A DNA stretch of 64,000 bases from YC2-FULL-38-9 sp964629635 (GTDB lineage Bacteria; Patescibacteriota; Microgenomatia; UBA1406; GWC2-37-13), in contig CAZVQS010000002.1 in NCBI GenBank assembly GCA_964629635.1, forward strand, positions 248,001 to 312,000, read 5' to 3'. Of the stretch, positions 25,366 to 34,203 are shown piece after piece. The number at the start of each line of letters is the position of its first letter. Within the stretch, counting starts at the first letter, position 1. The notes beneath the pieces are model-generated. The model did not search any database. It saw only the letters and a list, made by a program, of their open reading frames with translations, and had not been told where the DNA came from. A program made the position numbers and the translations under genes.

Positions 25366-27075
25366 ATGATCATCTCACCGAAACAATTTATCTCCAAATT
25401 GGTGCAAAACCGCATCATCGACCAGACAGAAGGAGACAAAATAGAAATAGATGCGCTCAACAAGAATATTTCGATATTCGATTACCTCCTTAAATACACA
25501 AGCATCAAAAAGGAATCGGTGCTTCGGGTTCAGGCCGAATTCATGAATGTGCCGTTTATCGATATTTCCACGTCCGCGATAGACCCCCAGGCGCTTAACC
25601 TGATTCCTGAGTCCGTGGCGCGCACCTATGCCGTGCTGCCGTACGCATACGACGCGAAGACGGATACGGTGTACGTAGCAACGAGCGATCCGGTCAATTT
25701 CAACCTGAACGACTTTCTTGAAAAAAAGACAAAAAAAAGGATCGTGCTGGCGCTCGCCAACGGCGACGACATTCTGCAGGGCATAAGCACTTCCTATACG
25801 CGCGGCCTGTCGCCTGAAGTCAAGGAAGCGCTTGCTGAAGTAACGGGAGACACCGTCAAGGAGGAAGTCAGGGAAACCGCAGTCGTGAAGGAAGCGCCGA
25901 TTGCGAAAATCGTTGACACGATCCTTGAATTCGCCATGAAAGGCCGGGCGTCCGATATCCATATCGAAGCGGAGGAAGGCAAAACACGGGTGCGTTACCG
26001 CATCGACGGCGTATTACAGGAAAAACTTACCCTGCCCCGTACCATCCACGATTCGCTGGTGTCGCGCGTCAAGATTCTTTCCGAGATGAAGATCGATGAA
26101 CGCCGCATCCCGCAGGACGGCAGGTTCAGCTTCAAGATGGGTGAGGAAGAAGTGGACTTGCGCGTGTCGACTCTTCCGACCGTGCACGGTGAAAAAATAG
26201 TCATGAGACTTCTCAAGAAAACCGGCGGCCTTCCCATGCTGTCGGAGCTCGGACTCAGGGGAACCCAGTACAAGGATCTGGAGGAGGCGATCGCCAAACC
26301 GTACGGAATCATCCTGGTAACCGGGCCGACCGGATCGGGTAAAACGACGACTCTGTATTCGGTGCTGACCAAACTCAACAAACCGACCGTCAATATCGTC
26401 ACGCTGGAGGACCCGGTTGAATACCAGATTACCGGCATAAACCAGGTTCAGGTCAATCCGCAGGCGGGCCTCACGTTCGCAAACGGTCTGCGCGCATTCC
26501 TTCGGCAGGACCCGAACATCATCCTGGTAGGAGAAATCCGCGATAAGGAAACGACCGCCCTTGCTATCCAGGCCGCCCTTACCGGACATCTTGTGTTCTC
26601 CACGCTTCACACGAACGACTCGGCAACAGCCATTCCCCGTCTTATCGACCTCGGCGGTGAACCGTTCCTTATCTCGTCCGTCCTCAACGCGTCGGTTGCC
26701 CAAAGGATTGCGCGCCGGGTATGCGACAGCTGCAAGGAATGGTATGAACCGACTCCCCAGATCAAGGAAAATATAAAAAACGTGCTGGGACCTCTTCTGC
26801 CGGGGAAGTACGATAAGGGCGAGCCGATCAAGCTGAGCCGCGGAAAAGGCTGCGTTGAATGCAATTTCTCCGGTTACCTCGGACGCATCGCCATTTTCGA
26901 GGTTCTCAAAATCACGCCGACCATCAACAAAATGATCCTGAAGGAGGCTTCCGCCAAGGAGATTGAACAACAGGCCCGGCAGGAAAGCCTCATCATCATG
27001 AAGCAGGACGGATACCTTAAGGCGCTTGATGGCGTTACGACCATCGAAGAAGTTCTCCGCATCGCGGAAGTTTAA
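25366..27075 (+). CDS. pilB: Type IV pilus extension ATPase PilB
   Basis: This GspE/PilB family motor of 569 residues has an N-terminal GspE-N domain (about residues 40-150), then the ATPase core with GRASDIHIEAEEGKTRVRYR, Walker A GPTGSGKTTT (about 325), the Asp box TLEDPVEY, Walker B ILVGEIRDKET and LSTLHTND-like VFSTLHTNDSA. A four-Cys zinc site of CDSC and CVEC type follows near the C-terminus, as in true PilB. It powers pilus assembly in the cytoplasm. The first gene of the + strand pilus operon, followed one base later by pilT. Confidence 0.95.
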   Translation: MIISPKQFISKLVQNRIIDQTEGDKIEIDALNKNISIFDYLLKYTSIKKESVLRVQAEFMNVPFIDISTSAIDPQALNLIPESVARTYAVLPYAYDAKTDTVYVATSDPVNFNLNDFLEKKTKKRIVLALANGDDILQGISTSYTRGLSPEVKEALAEVTGDTVKEEVRETAVVKEAPIAKIVDTILEFAMKGRASDIHIEAEEGKTRVRYRIDGVLQEKLTLPRTIHDSLVSRVKILSEMKIDERRIPQDGRFSFKMGEEEVDLRVSTLPTVHGEKIVMRLLKKTGGLPMLSELGLRGTQYKDLEEAIAKPYGIILVTGPTGSGKTTTLYSVLTKLNKPTVNIVTLEDPVEYQITGINQVQVNPQAGLTFANGLRAFLRQDPNIILVGEIRDKETTALAIQAALTGHLVFSTLHTNDSATAIPRLIDLGGEPFLISSVLNASVAQRIARRVCDSCKEWYEPTPQIKENIKNVLGPLLPGKYDKGEPIKLSRGKGCVECNFSGYLGRIAIFEVLKITPTINKMILKEASAKEIEQQARQESLIIMKQDGYLKALDGVTTIEEVLRIAEV

Positions 27076-27076
27076 T

Positions 27077-28129
27077 ATGGACATAACACAACTGCTGCAG
27101 ATCACGATCGATAAAAAAGCATCCGATCTTCATCTGATCCCCAATTTTTTCCCCACGGTCCGTATAAACAACGAACTCCTGTACCTGCGCAATTTTCCCG
27201 TTTTGACCGGCACCGATACAAGCACGCTTCTTCTGTCCATGCTTACGGAATCGCAGCGGCACGTGCTTGCGGAAAACAAGGAGATCGACATCGGTTACGA
27301 TTATGCGGGCGCGCGTTTCAGAGTAAACATCTATACGAACAAAAAACAGCTCTCCGCAGCGTTCCGCCTTATCCCCGACAAAATCAAGTCGATCGAGGAG
27401 CTGGGTCTCCCGTCCGTTTTCCATACGTTCACGAACTACAAGCAAGGACTTATCCTGTTTACCGGACCGACCGGTGAGGGAAAATCCACATCCCTTGCCT
27501 CCATCATCAACGAAATAAACCAGAAATTCGCACGCCACATCATAACCGTCGAGGACCCGGTCGAATTCAATTATCCCGTCGGCAAATCGATCGTTTCCCA
27601 GAGGGAGCTCCATGAGGACACTCTTTCCTGGCCGACTGCTTTGAAATCGGTTCTGCGCGAGGATCCGGACGTGGTTCTGGTCGGCGAAATGCGCGACTAT
27701 GACACCATACAGCTTGCCCTCACCATCGCGGAGACCGGACATCTCGTTTTTTCGACGCTCCATACCGGGTCCGCAAAGGAAGCGGTGGACCGCATCGTTG
27801 ACGCATTTCCCGCAAACCAGCAGAACCAAATAAGGAATTCCCTGTCAAACACCCTGGTTGCGGTGGTGGCGCAGCGGCTGCTGCCCGATACATCGGGATT
27901 GAGCCGCGTGCCGTGCTTCGAGATACTCATGAACACGCCGTCCGTCAGCGCCATTATCCGCGACGGCAAGAATTTCATGCTGGATAACGTTCTGGAAACG
28001 AGCGAGGAGCAGGGCATGATCATTTTCGAAAAATACCTCATGAAGCTCTACCGCGAGGGATACATCACCAAGGATGCTGCCGTCGAGCATGCGCTCAGGC
28101 GCAATCTGATTGAAAAATTCATCGTCTGA
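27077..28129 (+). CDS. pilT: Type IV pilus retraction ATPase PilT
   Basis: This hexameric motor of 350 residues is shorter than PilB and lacks the zinc region. Motifs are KKASDLHL at the N-terminus, Walker A GPTGEGKSTS, the Asp box TVEDPVEFNY, Walker B VLVGEMRDYDT and VFSTLHTGSAKEAVDRI. PilT disassembles the pilus for twitching or DNA uptake. ATG 27077, one base after pilB stops, gives the proper N-terminus; earlier in-frame starts fall inside pilB. Presence of PilT implies a retractile pilus. Confidence 0.93.
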   Translation: MDITQLLQITIDKKASDLHLIPNFFPTVRINNELLYLRNFPVLTGTDTSTLLLSMLTESQRHVLAENKEIDIGYDYAGARFRVNIYTNKKQLSAAFRLIPDKIKSIEELGLPSVFHTFTNYKQGLILFTGPTGEGKSTSLASIINEINQKFARHIITVEDPVEFNYPVGKSIVSQRELHEDTLSWPTALKSVLREDPDVVLVGEMRDYDTIQLALTIAETGHLVFSTLHTGSAKEAVDRIVDAFPANQQNQIRNSLSNTLVAVVAQRLLPDTSGLSRVPCFEILMNTPSVSAIIRDGKNFMLDNVLETSEEQGMIIFEKYLMKLYREGYITKDAAVEHALRRNLIEKFIV

Positions 28130-28130
28130 T

Positions 28131-29330
28131 ATGCAGTACTGGTATAAAGCGCTCAAGAAAGATAAGGTCGTCACCGCAACCATCGAATCCAACTCCTCCC
28201 ACGAGGTAGTTTTTTTTCTCAAACGCAACGGGTATTTACCCATCGAAATCAAGAAGGTCGAGTCCATCATGCCGAAGATCGAAGCGATGTTCAACCAGGT
28301 GAACTTTACGGATGTCGTGGATTTTACCCGGCAGCTGGCTATCATGCTGAACGCGGGCCTCACCCTTATCGACTGTTTCAACATTCTTGAAAAACAGATC
28401 AAGAAACCGGGGCTCCTGTCGCTCATGCAGAACATCAACAAGGACATCATGTCCGGCAATACGTTTTCCTCGGCGCTCCAAAAGTATCCCCAGTATTTTC
28501 CCGGACTCTACGTGTCGCTCGTGAAATCGGGCGAGGCATCGGGAAAGCTGAGCGACATCCTCCTGAAACTCGCGGAAAACCTCGAGAAGGAGCGCGAATT
28601 CCGTTCCAAGATCAAAAGCGCCCTTGCGTATCCTGTGATCGTCGTCATCGGCATGATACTGGTCATGTTCGTCATGATCACGTTCGTCATCCCGAAACTC
28701 CTCAATATGTATGAGGACTTTGACGTGGAGCTGCCCGTGACCACCCAGATACTCATCACCATATCGGACGTGTCCCAGAAATTCTGGCCGCTTATACTGG
28801 CGGGGGCCGTGGGTTTGTATTTCGGGGCCAAGCGGTATCTTTCAACCAAGAAGGGAAGGCTTGTTTTCGACACGCTGGTGCTCAAGGCTCCTGTTTTCGG
28901 CAAGATAATCCAGATATCGTCCCTGGTCGATGCGACGCGTACGCTCGCCATTCTCATCGGTTCGGGCGTTTCGATCCTTGACGGTCTCAATATCATTATC
29001 GAGACGACCGGCAATATGGTCTACCGGAATTCGTTCCAGAATATCTACAAACAGGTGGAAAAAGGTTTTTCCTTCGGCACCGCCCTCGGCAACGAGGGGA
29101 TCTATCCACCCATTCTCGTTCAGATGAGTACGGTCGGCGAACAGACGGGAAAACTGGACGACACCCTCCAGCGCATTTCGCGGTACTTTGAGGCTGAATC
29201 GGAAATGGCAGTCAAAACCCTGACGACTCTGATAGAGCCGGCAATCCTTGTGGTGCTCGGTTTGGGCGTGGGTTTCCTGGTCATTTCCGTCATTACGCCG
29301 ATATACAACCTCACCTCTTCCTTCCAGTGA
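28131..29330 (+). CDS. pilC: Type IV pilus inner membrane platform protein PilC
   Basis: The polytopic protein has 399 residues and two GspF domains (about residues 65-190 and 270-392), each with a soluble part and membrane segments. Conserved pieces are DFTRQLAIMLNAGLTLIDCF, FPGLYVSLVKSGEASGKL, DATRTLAILIGSGVSILDGL and VQMSTVGEQTGKLDDTL. It forms the platform with which PilB and PilT engage. The start at ATG 28131 follows the pilT stop by one base. Confidence 0.94.
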   Translation: MQYWYKALKKDKVVTATIESNSSHEVVFFLKRNGYLPIEIKKVESIMPKIEAMFNQVNFTDVVDFTRQLAIMLNAGLTLIDCFNILEKQIKKPGLLSLMQNINKDIMSGNTFSSALQKYPQYFPGLYVSLVKSGEASGKLSDILLKLAENLEKEREFRSKIKSALAYPVIVVIGMILVMFVMITFVIPKLLNMYEDFDVELPVTTQILITISDVSQKFWPLILAGAVGLYFGAKRYLSTKKGRLVFDTLVLKAPVFGKIIQISSLVDATRTLAILIGSGVSILDGLNIIIETTGNMVYRNSFQNIYKQVEKGFSFGTALGNEGIYPPILVQMSTVGEQTGKLDDTLQRISRYFEAESEMAVKTLTTLIEPAILVVLGLGVGFLVISVITPIYNLTSSFQ

Positions 29331-29355
29331 TGCCTTCTGATATGGAAAGATACTA

Positions 29356-29385
29356 TTGACAAGCACCCTCTTACTCTACTAATAT
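29356..29385 (+). promoter_or_regulatory. Near-consensus sigma70 promoter of the major pilin gene
   Basis: TTGACA at 29356-29361 and TAATAT at 29380-29385 are separated by 18 bases. The start codon at 29395 follows 9 bases after the -10 element, so the leader would be only a few bases long. This is the clearest full promoter tied to a coding gene in the window. Confidence 0.75.
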
Positions 29386-29394
29386 GAAATTATT

Positions 29395-29931
29395 ATGAAA
29401 AAACTAACAAAGGGCTTTACTTTGATAGAGCTTCTTATCGTCATCGCACTTTTAGGTGCTTTAGCAGTTGCGCTTCTAGCCGCGCTTGACCCGCTTGAGC
29501 AGATCAAGAAAGGAACGGACACCGGCATCAGGAACACGGTTTCGGAAATCGGTTCCTCGTTCATACGGTATTCTTCGGTCAAGGGAGGATCGCTTCCGTT
29601 TTCGACCATCACCTGGGGATCGGTCGGTACCGTCGATACGGGTACGGCATATATGGCCATCCAATCCGTTATCGATGCGGGTGAACTGAAGCAGGACTTC
29701 TTCACGCTCGCCAAAGACCAGCTCGACAGGATTTTCGTAACCGCGGTAAATAACAGCGGTACGCAGAAAGCATACGTATGTTTCCAGCCTGGTTCGAAAT
29801 CGTTCAGAGTCGACGCGAACACGAAGTTCGGCACGGTCGCGGGAGTTGACGGCACGATGCAGGAACTTAACGATTGTACGGCAGACGGAACATCCGCAAC
29901 AGGCGGCAACTGCTACTGGTGCGTACAATAA
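29395..29931 (+). CDS. pilA: Type IV major-type pilin (PilA-like)
   Basis: This 178-residue pilin opens MKKLTKGFTLIELLIVIAL, a textbook prepilin peptidase site with Glu5, followed by the hydrophobic helix. Unlike the GspG-like pilins of the divergent operon, it carries LAALDPLEQIKKGTDTGIRNTVSEIGS and a longer, Gly/Thr-rich globular domain. It ends GNCYWCVQ, with a CxxC close to the C-terminus. Its own strong promoter and terminator, isolated from pilBTC, are what one expects of the most abundant subunit; that abundance is inference. Confidence 0.85.
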   Translation: MKKLTKGFTLIELLIVIALLGALAVALLAALDPLEQIKKGTDTGIRNTVSEIGSSFIRYSSVKGGSLPFSTITWGSVGTVDTGTAYMAIQSVIDAGELKQDFFTLAKDQLDRIFVTAVNNSGTQKAYVCFQPGSKSFRVDANTKFGTVAGVDGTMQELNDCTADGTSATGGNCYWCVQ

Positions 29932-29946
29932 ACGAGAAAACCAACA

Positions 29947-29976
29947 CCCGTCCGCCCAAAAGCGGACGGGTTTTTT
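29947..29976 (+). terminator. Intrinsic terminator after the major pilin gene
   Basis: A perfect 9-base-pair stem, CCCGTCCGC (29947-29955) with GCGGACGGG (29962-29970), a 6-base loop and six T residues (29971-29976) lie 16 bases after the pilin stop. It is the only classical intrinsic terminator I can see in the window. Confidence 0.93.
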
Positions 29977-29997
29977 ATTGAACGGCCGGATCAAGCC

Positions 29998-30023
29998 GTT
30001 AACCTGTTTCCCTGCAGGTAAAC
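29998..30023. repeat. Imperfect inverted repeat upstream of the DUF2723 gene
   Basis: GTTAACCTG (29998-30006) and CAGGTAAAC (30015-30023) pair at 8 of 9 positions around an 8-base centre. It lies about 30 bases before the -10 element TATAAT (30053-30058). It could be an operator, but nothing confirms this. Confidence 0.35.
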
Positions 30024-30052
30024 GGATGAGGTACATGGACCGTTAAGAATGT

Positions 30053-30058
30053 TATAAT
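30053..30058 (+). promoter_or_regulatory. -10 element of the DUF2723 glycosyltransferase gene
   Basis: TATAAT stands 2 bases before ATG 30061 and 8 bases before ATG 30067. The spacing seen at other genes favours 30067 as the start. Confidence 0.5.
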
Positions 30059-30066
30059 CAATGACC

Positions 30067-32049
30067 ATGGGGATTCTGTACCATATTGCGCTATTTCTTT
30101 TTTTTGCCGCAAACCAGTCGATGCATGCGTTCGGAGGAGACAGCGCCGAGTTTGCGCTGGTTGCGAAAACCGGGAGTATAGCCCATCCGCCCGGCTATCC
30201 CTTTTATTCCATACTTGCGGTTGTCATCAACAGGGTTCTCCCGGTATGGACAACACCGTGGCGTGTCGCGCTCCTGTCATCCGCTTCAACCGCCCTTGCT
30301 GCATACCTGATCCACCGGTTCCTGAAGGATATGAAGTTTCCCAACATCGTATCGCTTCTGTCAGGTACTCTTTACGCTTTCCTTTTTCCCGTATGGCTGT
30401 ATTCTGAAATTCCGGAGGTGTTCGCCCTCAACAGCGTGCTTGTGTTAGCCGTCACCCTGTTTCTTTTCAGGTTTGTCCGTACCCGCAGGATGTCGTATCT
30501 CTATGCCTCGTCTTTTTTAACCGGCATCTCCGTGAGCCATCACCATATATTCATTTTGTTCATCCCGGCATGGGCATATCTCCTCTGCGCGAACCGGAAG
30601 CTGCTTCCCCGCAAGCCGAAACAGATCGCCGCGCTCTTTGCGCCTATGGGTATCGGCATATTGTTTTATCTATATCCGTTTATAGCCGGCCGGTTCAATC
30701 CGCCTCTGGACTGGGAAAACGCAAGCACGTTCCCCGGTCTCCTGAGGCTTATCCTGAGGATGACGTACGGCACGTTTAAGGCGTATGCGGGATCTTCCGG
30801 AAATATCCTCAACCAGTTTTTTGACGTTTTCTCGTTTCTCGTGTTTATTATCCATGATTTCCGGATCATAGGGCTTGCGTTCATCATCCTCGGGCTGTTT
30901 GCCATGCGGAAAAACAGGACGCTTCTCATCTTTATTGGTATCCTGATCGGATCTCACCTGTTTTTCCTGTTTTATACGAATTTCGTCCTGTCGGGATCCT
31001 TTACGCTGGCAATGTATGAACGGTTCCTTATTCCCATCTATCTCATCCTTACGATTCCGTTCGCGTTCGGTGCCCGTATGTTCTATGAGCATGCGAAAGC
31101 GGTCATTCCCAGAGTTCTTTCAAACAGCCTGCTGCGATCGATCGCCCTCGTTTCAGTCATTGTCTTCCTGTGGGGGTATCTTTCAATCATCGCGGTCCAG
31201 AATTACCGGCTGATATCACGGGTCCGTTCTATGGACTATTTTGAACGCTATGCAAAGGATCTGCTTGATACGGTGCCTCAAGGCGGAATTTTTTTCGTGG
31301 GGACCGACAACAGTTATTTTCCAACCGCGTATCTGAGATTCGGGGAGGGTTACCGGAAGGACATCAAATTCGTTTTCGTGAACATTTTGGACAAGCCCCA
31401 TTACCGGGCCGCTTTGAAAAACAAGTACCCGGGGTTGTATGTGCCTGACGACTACCGGAAAGGGCGCGATCTTTTGGAATTCATACGGCGCAATATCAGA
31501 TACGGGGTGTATTTTGAGAATCCGCTCGTATCCACATCCTGGAAACCGTATGGGCTTTTGTGGAAATACTACGAAACGGAGGCCGCTGCGGCAACCGACA
31601 GCGCCCGGCTCGTTGCGGAAAACAAACGGTTATGGGATACTGTCTACCGGATACCAGAACTTGACCGGGAGGACCGCAAGATACTCCACCTGAACGTGGT
31701 GCAGGGACATTATCTTGACTCGCTGCTCAATTACGGAAAACTCCTGTTTTCAACGAACCGCATGGGGGAGGCGGAGAACGTCATACGCAAAGTAGCGCAG
31801 GGGTATGGAGGCAGTGATCCGAGCAAACGCCTCATCCTCGTGAATATACTGGTGTACCAGAAAAAGTGCGCACAGGCAGGCAAAGTTATGGAATCGCTTC
31901 CTCTCGATACTCTGGTCCGCGATCCCGGCCTGGTGCCATCGATCCATGATTACTATGAAGCATGCGACAAGACAAATCCGCAAAAGGTCCTGGTCGACCG
32001 TGAGCTTGAAAACCTGAAACGTTCGAAATCACTTCTTAAGGAGTTTTAA
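30067..32049 (+). CDS. DUF2723 family membrane glycosyltransferase (GT-C type)
   Basis: The 660-residue protein has about ten membrane segments in its first 380 residues and a soluble C-terminal half rich in helices. The N-terminal motif GGDSAEFALVAKTGSIAHPP, followed by GYPFYS, is the DUF2723 hallmark and includes the acidic residue expected for a lipid-linked sugar donor in GT-C enzymes. The C-terminal part (about 560-655) resembles TPR-like helices. It probably glycosylates surface proteins or a glycan outside the membrane. It follows the pilin terminator, so pilin glycosylation is one possibility, offered only from position. Its 3' end overlaps the convergent YfhO-family gene by 21 bases. 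Confidence 0.75.
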   Translation: MGILYHIALFLFFAANQSMHAFGGDSAEFALVAKTGSIAHPPGYPFYSILAVVINRVLPVWTTPWRVALLSSASTALAAYLIHRFLKDMKFPNIVSLLSGTLYAFLFPVWLYSEIPEVFALNSVLVLAVTLFLFRFVRTRRMSYLYASSFLTGISVSHHHIFILFIPAWAYLLCANRKLLPRKPKQIAALFAPMGIGILFYLYPFIAGRFNPPLDWENASTFPGLLRLILRMTYGTFKAYAGSSGNILNQFFDVFSFLVFIIHDFRIIGLAFIILGLFAMRKNRTLLIFIGILIGSHLFFLFYTNFVLSGSFTLAMYERFLIPIYLILTIPFAFGARMFYEHAKAVIPRVLSNSLLRSIALVSVIVFLWGYLSIIAVQNYRLISRVRSMDYFERYAKDLLDTVPQGGIFFVGTDNSYFPTAYLRFGEGYRKDIKFVFVNILDKPHYRAALKNKYPGLYVPDDYRKGRDLLEFIRRNIRYGVYFENPLVSTSWKPYGLLWKYYETEAAAATDSARLVAENKRLWDTVYRIPELDREDRKILHLNVVQGHYLDSLLNYGKLLFSTNRMGEAENVIRKVAQGYGGSDPSKRLILVNILVYQKKCAQAGKVMESLPLDTLVRDPGLVPSIHDYYEACDKTNPQKVLVDRELENLKRSKSLLKEF

Positions 32050-34203
32050 CACCGCTACCGCCAGCAGGCTATAGGAACAGGCAAGCGCTGTGCCGATATA
32101 AAAATACTTCGGGATGTATCCGACCGTTACCGTGTGATCGCCCTGCGGGACCAGTACACCGGTATTGATGAGGTTCACCCGGTAAGACGGAGTGTTTTTC
32201 CCGTCGATTCGCACATCCAGTTCGGGATACCAGTTTATCTTGAACGCCAGAAACGTTTCCCTGTCGAACCTGCCGGAAAGTGTTACGGGCATAACGCTGA
32301 AATCCGCTTTCCCGATACGGGGTTCGGCATTATGGCGCATGGTACGGAAATCCTCGACAATCGCCGATTCCGTCGATATGAGGTTTTCCTCATGCATCCG
32401 GGCAAATTCTTCAAAGTACTTGATGTTCCGGAGGGACGCGGGTACATAGTAGGGGGTCGATGTGTTCCCCTCCACAGAATAAAGATAAACCGGCGCCTTA
32501 TCTGTTCCGGATTGTTTGCGCAGACTCAGGTACGGTGCTTCAAGAGGGTATGAAGATATGACGGATGAAATTTCCGCTATATGCATGAACGGGTGCGCTG
32601 AGGCGGTTGCTATGTCGCGTACGGGAGACGGTTTGTCCGATAGCGCTGTTCCGACAGTGGCATGCACGTAGTCCGGCCGCCGCAGCCGCAGGCCGCCGGT
32701 ATTGATATCGAAAGCCGGTACGTCGTACATGAGATTCGAGTTGGGAATCAGGTATTCGTTGAATTGTCCGTAAGTTGACAGCTTCCTCTCCGTATCCCAG
32801 CCGTTTCTGGTCATGTAATCATGCCACACCTTGCTGAATCCGAAAGTAACATATCTTCCCTGCCCGGGAAGATGACGGACGATATCCGGTGTTTTCATAG
32901 CGCGGGACGCGGGCAGGAACCGGTGGTAGGAAAACGCGTTCAAAACAAGTTCCGCCGACGTAACCGCCAGCACCGCGAGAATACCGAAGTTCATGCGTGC
33001 TCCGTATCGGCGCTGAGTCACTGCGATCAGTTCCCCGGAAGCGAGAATGATAAAAAAAGTTGCCATAAGGAGGTATTTGGGGGGAGTCCGGAACATGGAA
33101 AAAGGGGGTACGTCGAACAGGAAATAAAGCGGTGAGTTTTTTCCGAGCGACAGCAGGATGAAAAAAAAGGCAAGTCCGGCGGGAACCAGGACATTGCGGT
33201 TCAGTTTCCGTTGGAATGCAAGATACCCGGCAAGCAGCATGATTCCCGTCATGAACAGGAAGCCGAGGTACGGCGAATTCTCCCAGAAAAGCCCCCAGTC
33301 AAGCAGCGAATCGGGATACGTGCCGTTAAATGCGCTGCCAAAAGGATAGGGAAGGAAAAAGGACAAAAGGTGTTTGAGGGGGAGCGAATAGGATGTCGCA
33401 AACGAATACCCCTCCCCGATTTCGCGCGATGAGAATCCCGAGAGCATGATAGTCGGGATAATCTGGGGAAGGGCCAGTATGATGCCGCTTCCGAGTGTGA
33501 CGGCAAACGGGAGCATTCTTCCCCGCCTTGCGATATGCCAGAGCGACAGGCCCAAAAGCACGATATATGCGATCTGGGCATGTCCGGCAAAAATCAACTG
33601 GGATATCGCGACGGCAAGCAGCACGAAGCTTCGCTTGGTACCTGTTTTTATGCACATCCCGTACAAATAGAATATGAGCGGCGCGAGGGAAATGGTCTGG
33701 ATAACGTTGAAATGGATCCATCGGTAGGTTACGGCGCCGCTGAACGTGAAAATGACCGAAAGGAACAAGGCTGCTGCGTGACCGGTCTTTTTTTCGCGGA
33801 GCAACAGATACATGCCGAGATTCATGATAAAAAGCGAAAAAACGAAAAGAAAACTGTAACCCGCCGCAAACGGCAGCAGCCTGAGGATAATAAGGTTCGG
33901 CAGGTAGAGCGCGCCCGTCTGGCTTTCGGCAAGCAGGGGAAACCCTCCCTGCAGCTTGTCCGTCCAGAACGGTAGGGTATTTCGCTGGAGCGCGTCCCAC
34001 AAAAAGTATTTGAGGGACAGGTTGAAATGGATTGCATCGCTCCGGTCAATGTCAGGGGTCGAAAGTATCCTGTTGTGCAAAAAGATGAAGAGAAAGAGGT
34101 ATGCTATAATGATGATCACGATGCCAATTGCCGCCTTGTGGGGACTTATTCTCGGAAGCGTACCGAATCTCGGCTTCTTCACTCCGCTGTCTTTTTTCAT
34201 CAT
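32029..34203 (-). CDS. YfhO family membrane protein (predicted GT-C glycosyltransferase)
   Basis: This protein of about 724 residues has a dozen or more hydrophobic segments and a C-terminal extracytoplasmic beta-rich domain. The segment LQGGFPLLAESQTGALYLPN near the first external loop and the C-terminal SGRFDRETFLAFKINWYPELDV with TVGYIPKYFYIGTAL match the YfhO family. In Bacillus and Listeria YfhO acts in glycosylation of teichoic acids. The start is uncertain: ATG 34203 or 34200 is preceded by a weak AAAGG, while GTG 34119 would shorten the protein to just before its first membrane segment. The longer form overlaps the divergent gene starting at 34121. Confidence 0.75.
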   Translation of the reverse strand: MMKKDSGVKKPRFGTLPRISPHKAAIGIVIIIIAYLFLFIFLHNRILSTPDIDRSDAIHFNLSLKYFLWDALQRNTLPFWTDKLQGGFPLLAESQTGALYLPNLIILRLLPFAAGYSFLFVFSLFIMNLGMYLLLREKKTGHAAALFLSVIFTFSGAVTYRWIHFNVIQTISLAPLIFYLYGMCIKTGTKRSFVLLAVAISQLIFAGHAQIAYIVLLGLSLWHIARRGRMLPFAVTLGSGIILALPQIIPTIMLSGFSSREIGEGYSFATSYSLPLKHLLSFFLPYPFGSAFNGTYPDSLLDWGLFWENSPYLGFLFMTGIMLLAGYLAFQRKLNRNVLVPAGLAFFFILLSLGKNSPLYFLFDVPPFSMFRTPPKYLLMATFFIILASGELIAVTQRRYGARMNFGILAVLAVTSAELVLNAFSYHRFLPASRAMKTPDIVRHLPGQGRYVTFGFSKVWHDYMTRNGWDTERKLSTYGQFNEYLIPNSNLMYDVPAFDINTGGLRLRRPDYVHATVGTALSDKPSPVRDIATASAHPFMHIAEISSVISSYPLEAPYLSLRKQSGTDKAPVYLYSVEGNTSTPYYVPASLRNIKYFEEFARMHEENLISTESAIVEDFRTMRHNAEPRIGKADFSVMPVTLSGRFDRETFLAFKINWYPELDVRIDGKNTPSYRVNLINTGVLVPQGDHTVTVGYIPKYFYIGTALACSYSLLAVAVLKLLKK
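34105..34110 (+). promoter_or_regulatory. -10 element of the GT87-like gene
   Basis: TATAAT lies 10 bases before ATG 34121 and inside the 5' part of the opposing YfhO gene. It argues against upstream in-frame starts such as 33956. Confidence 0.45.

Noticed and set aside
26014..27105. Long - strand frame inside pilB
   Set aside because: PilB has complete ATPase motifs on the other strand; the antisense frame has none.
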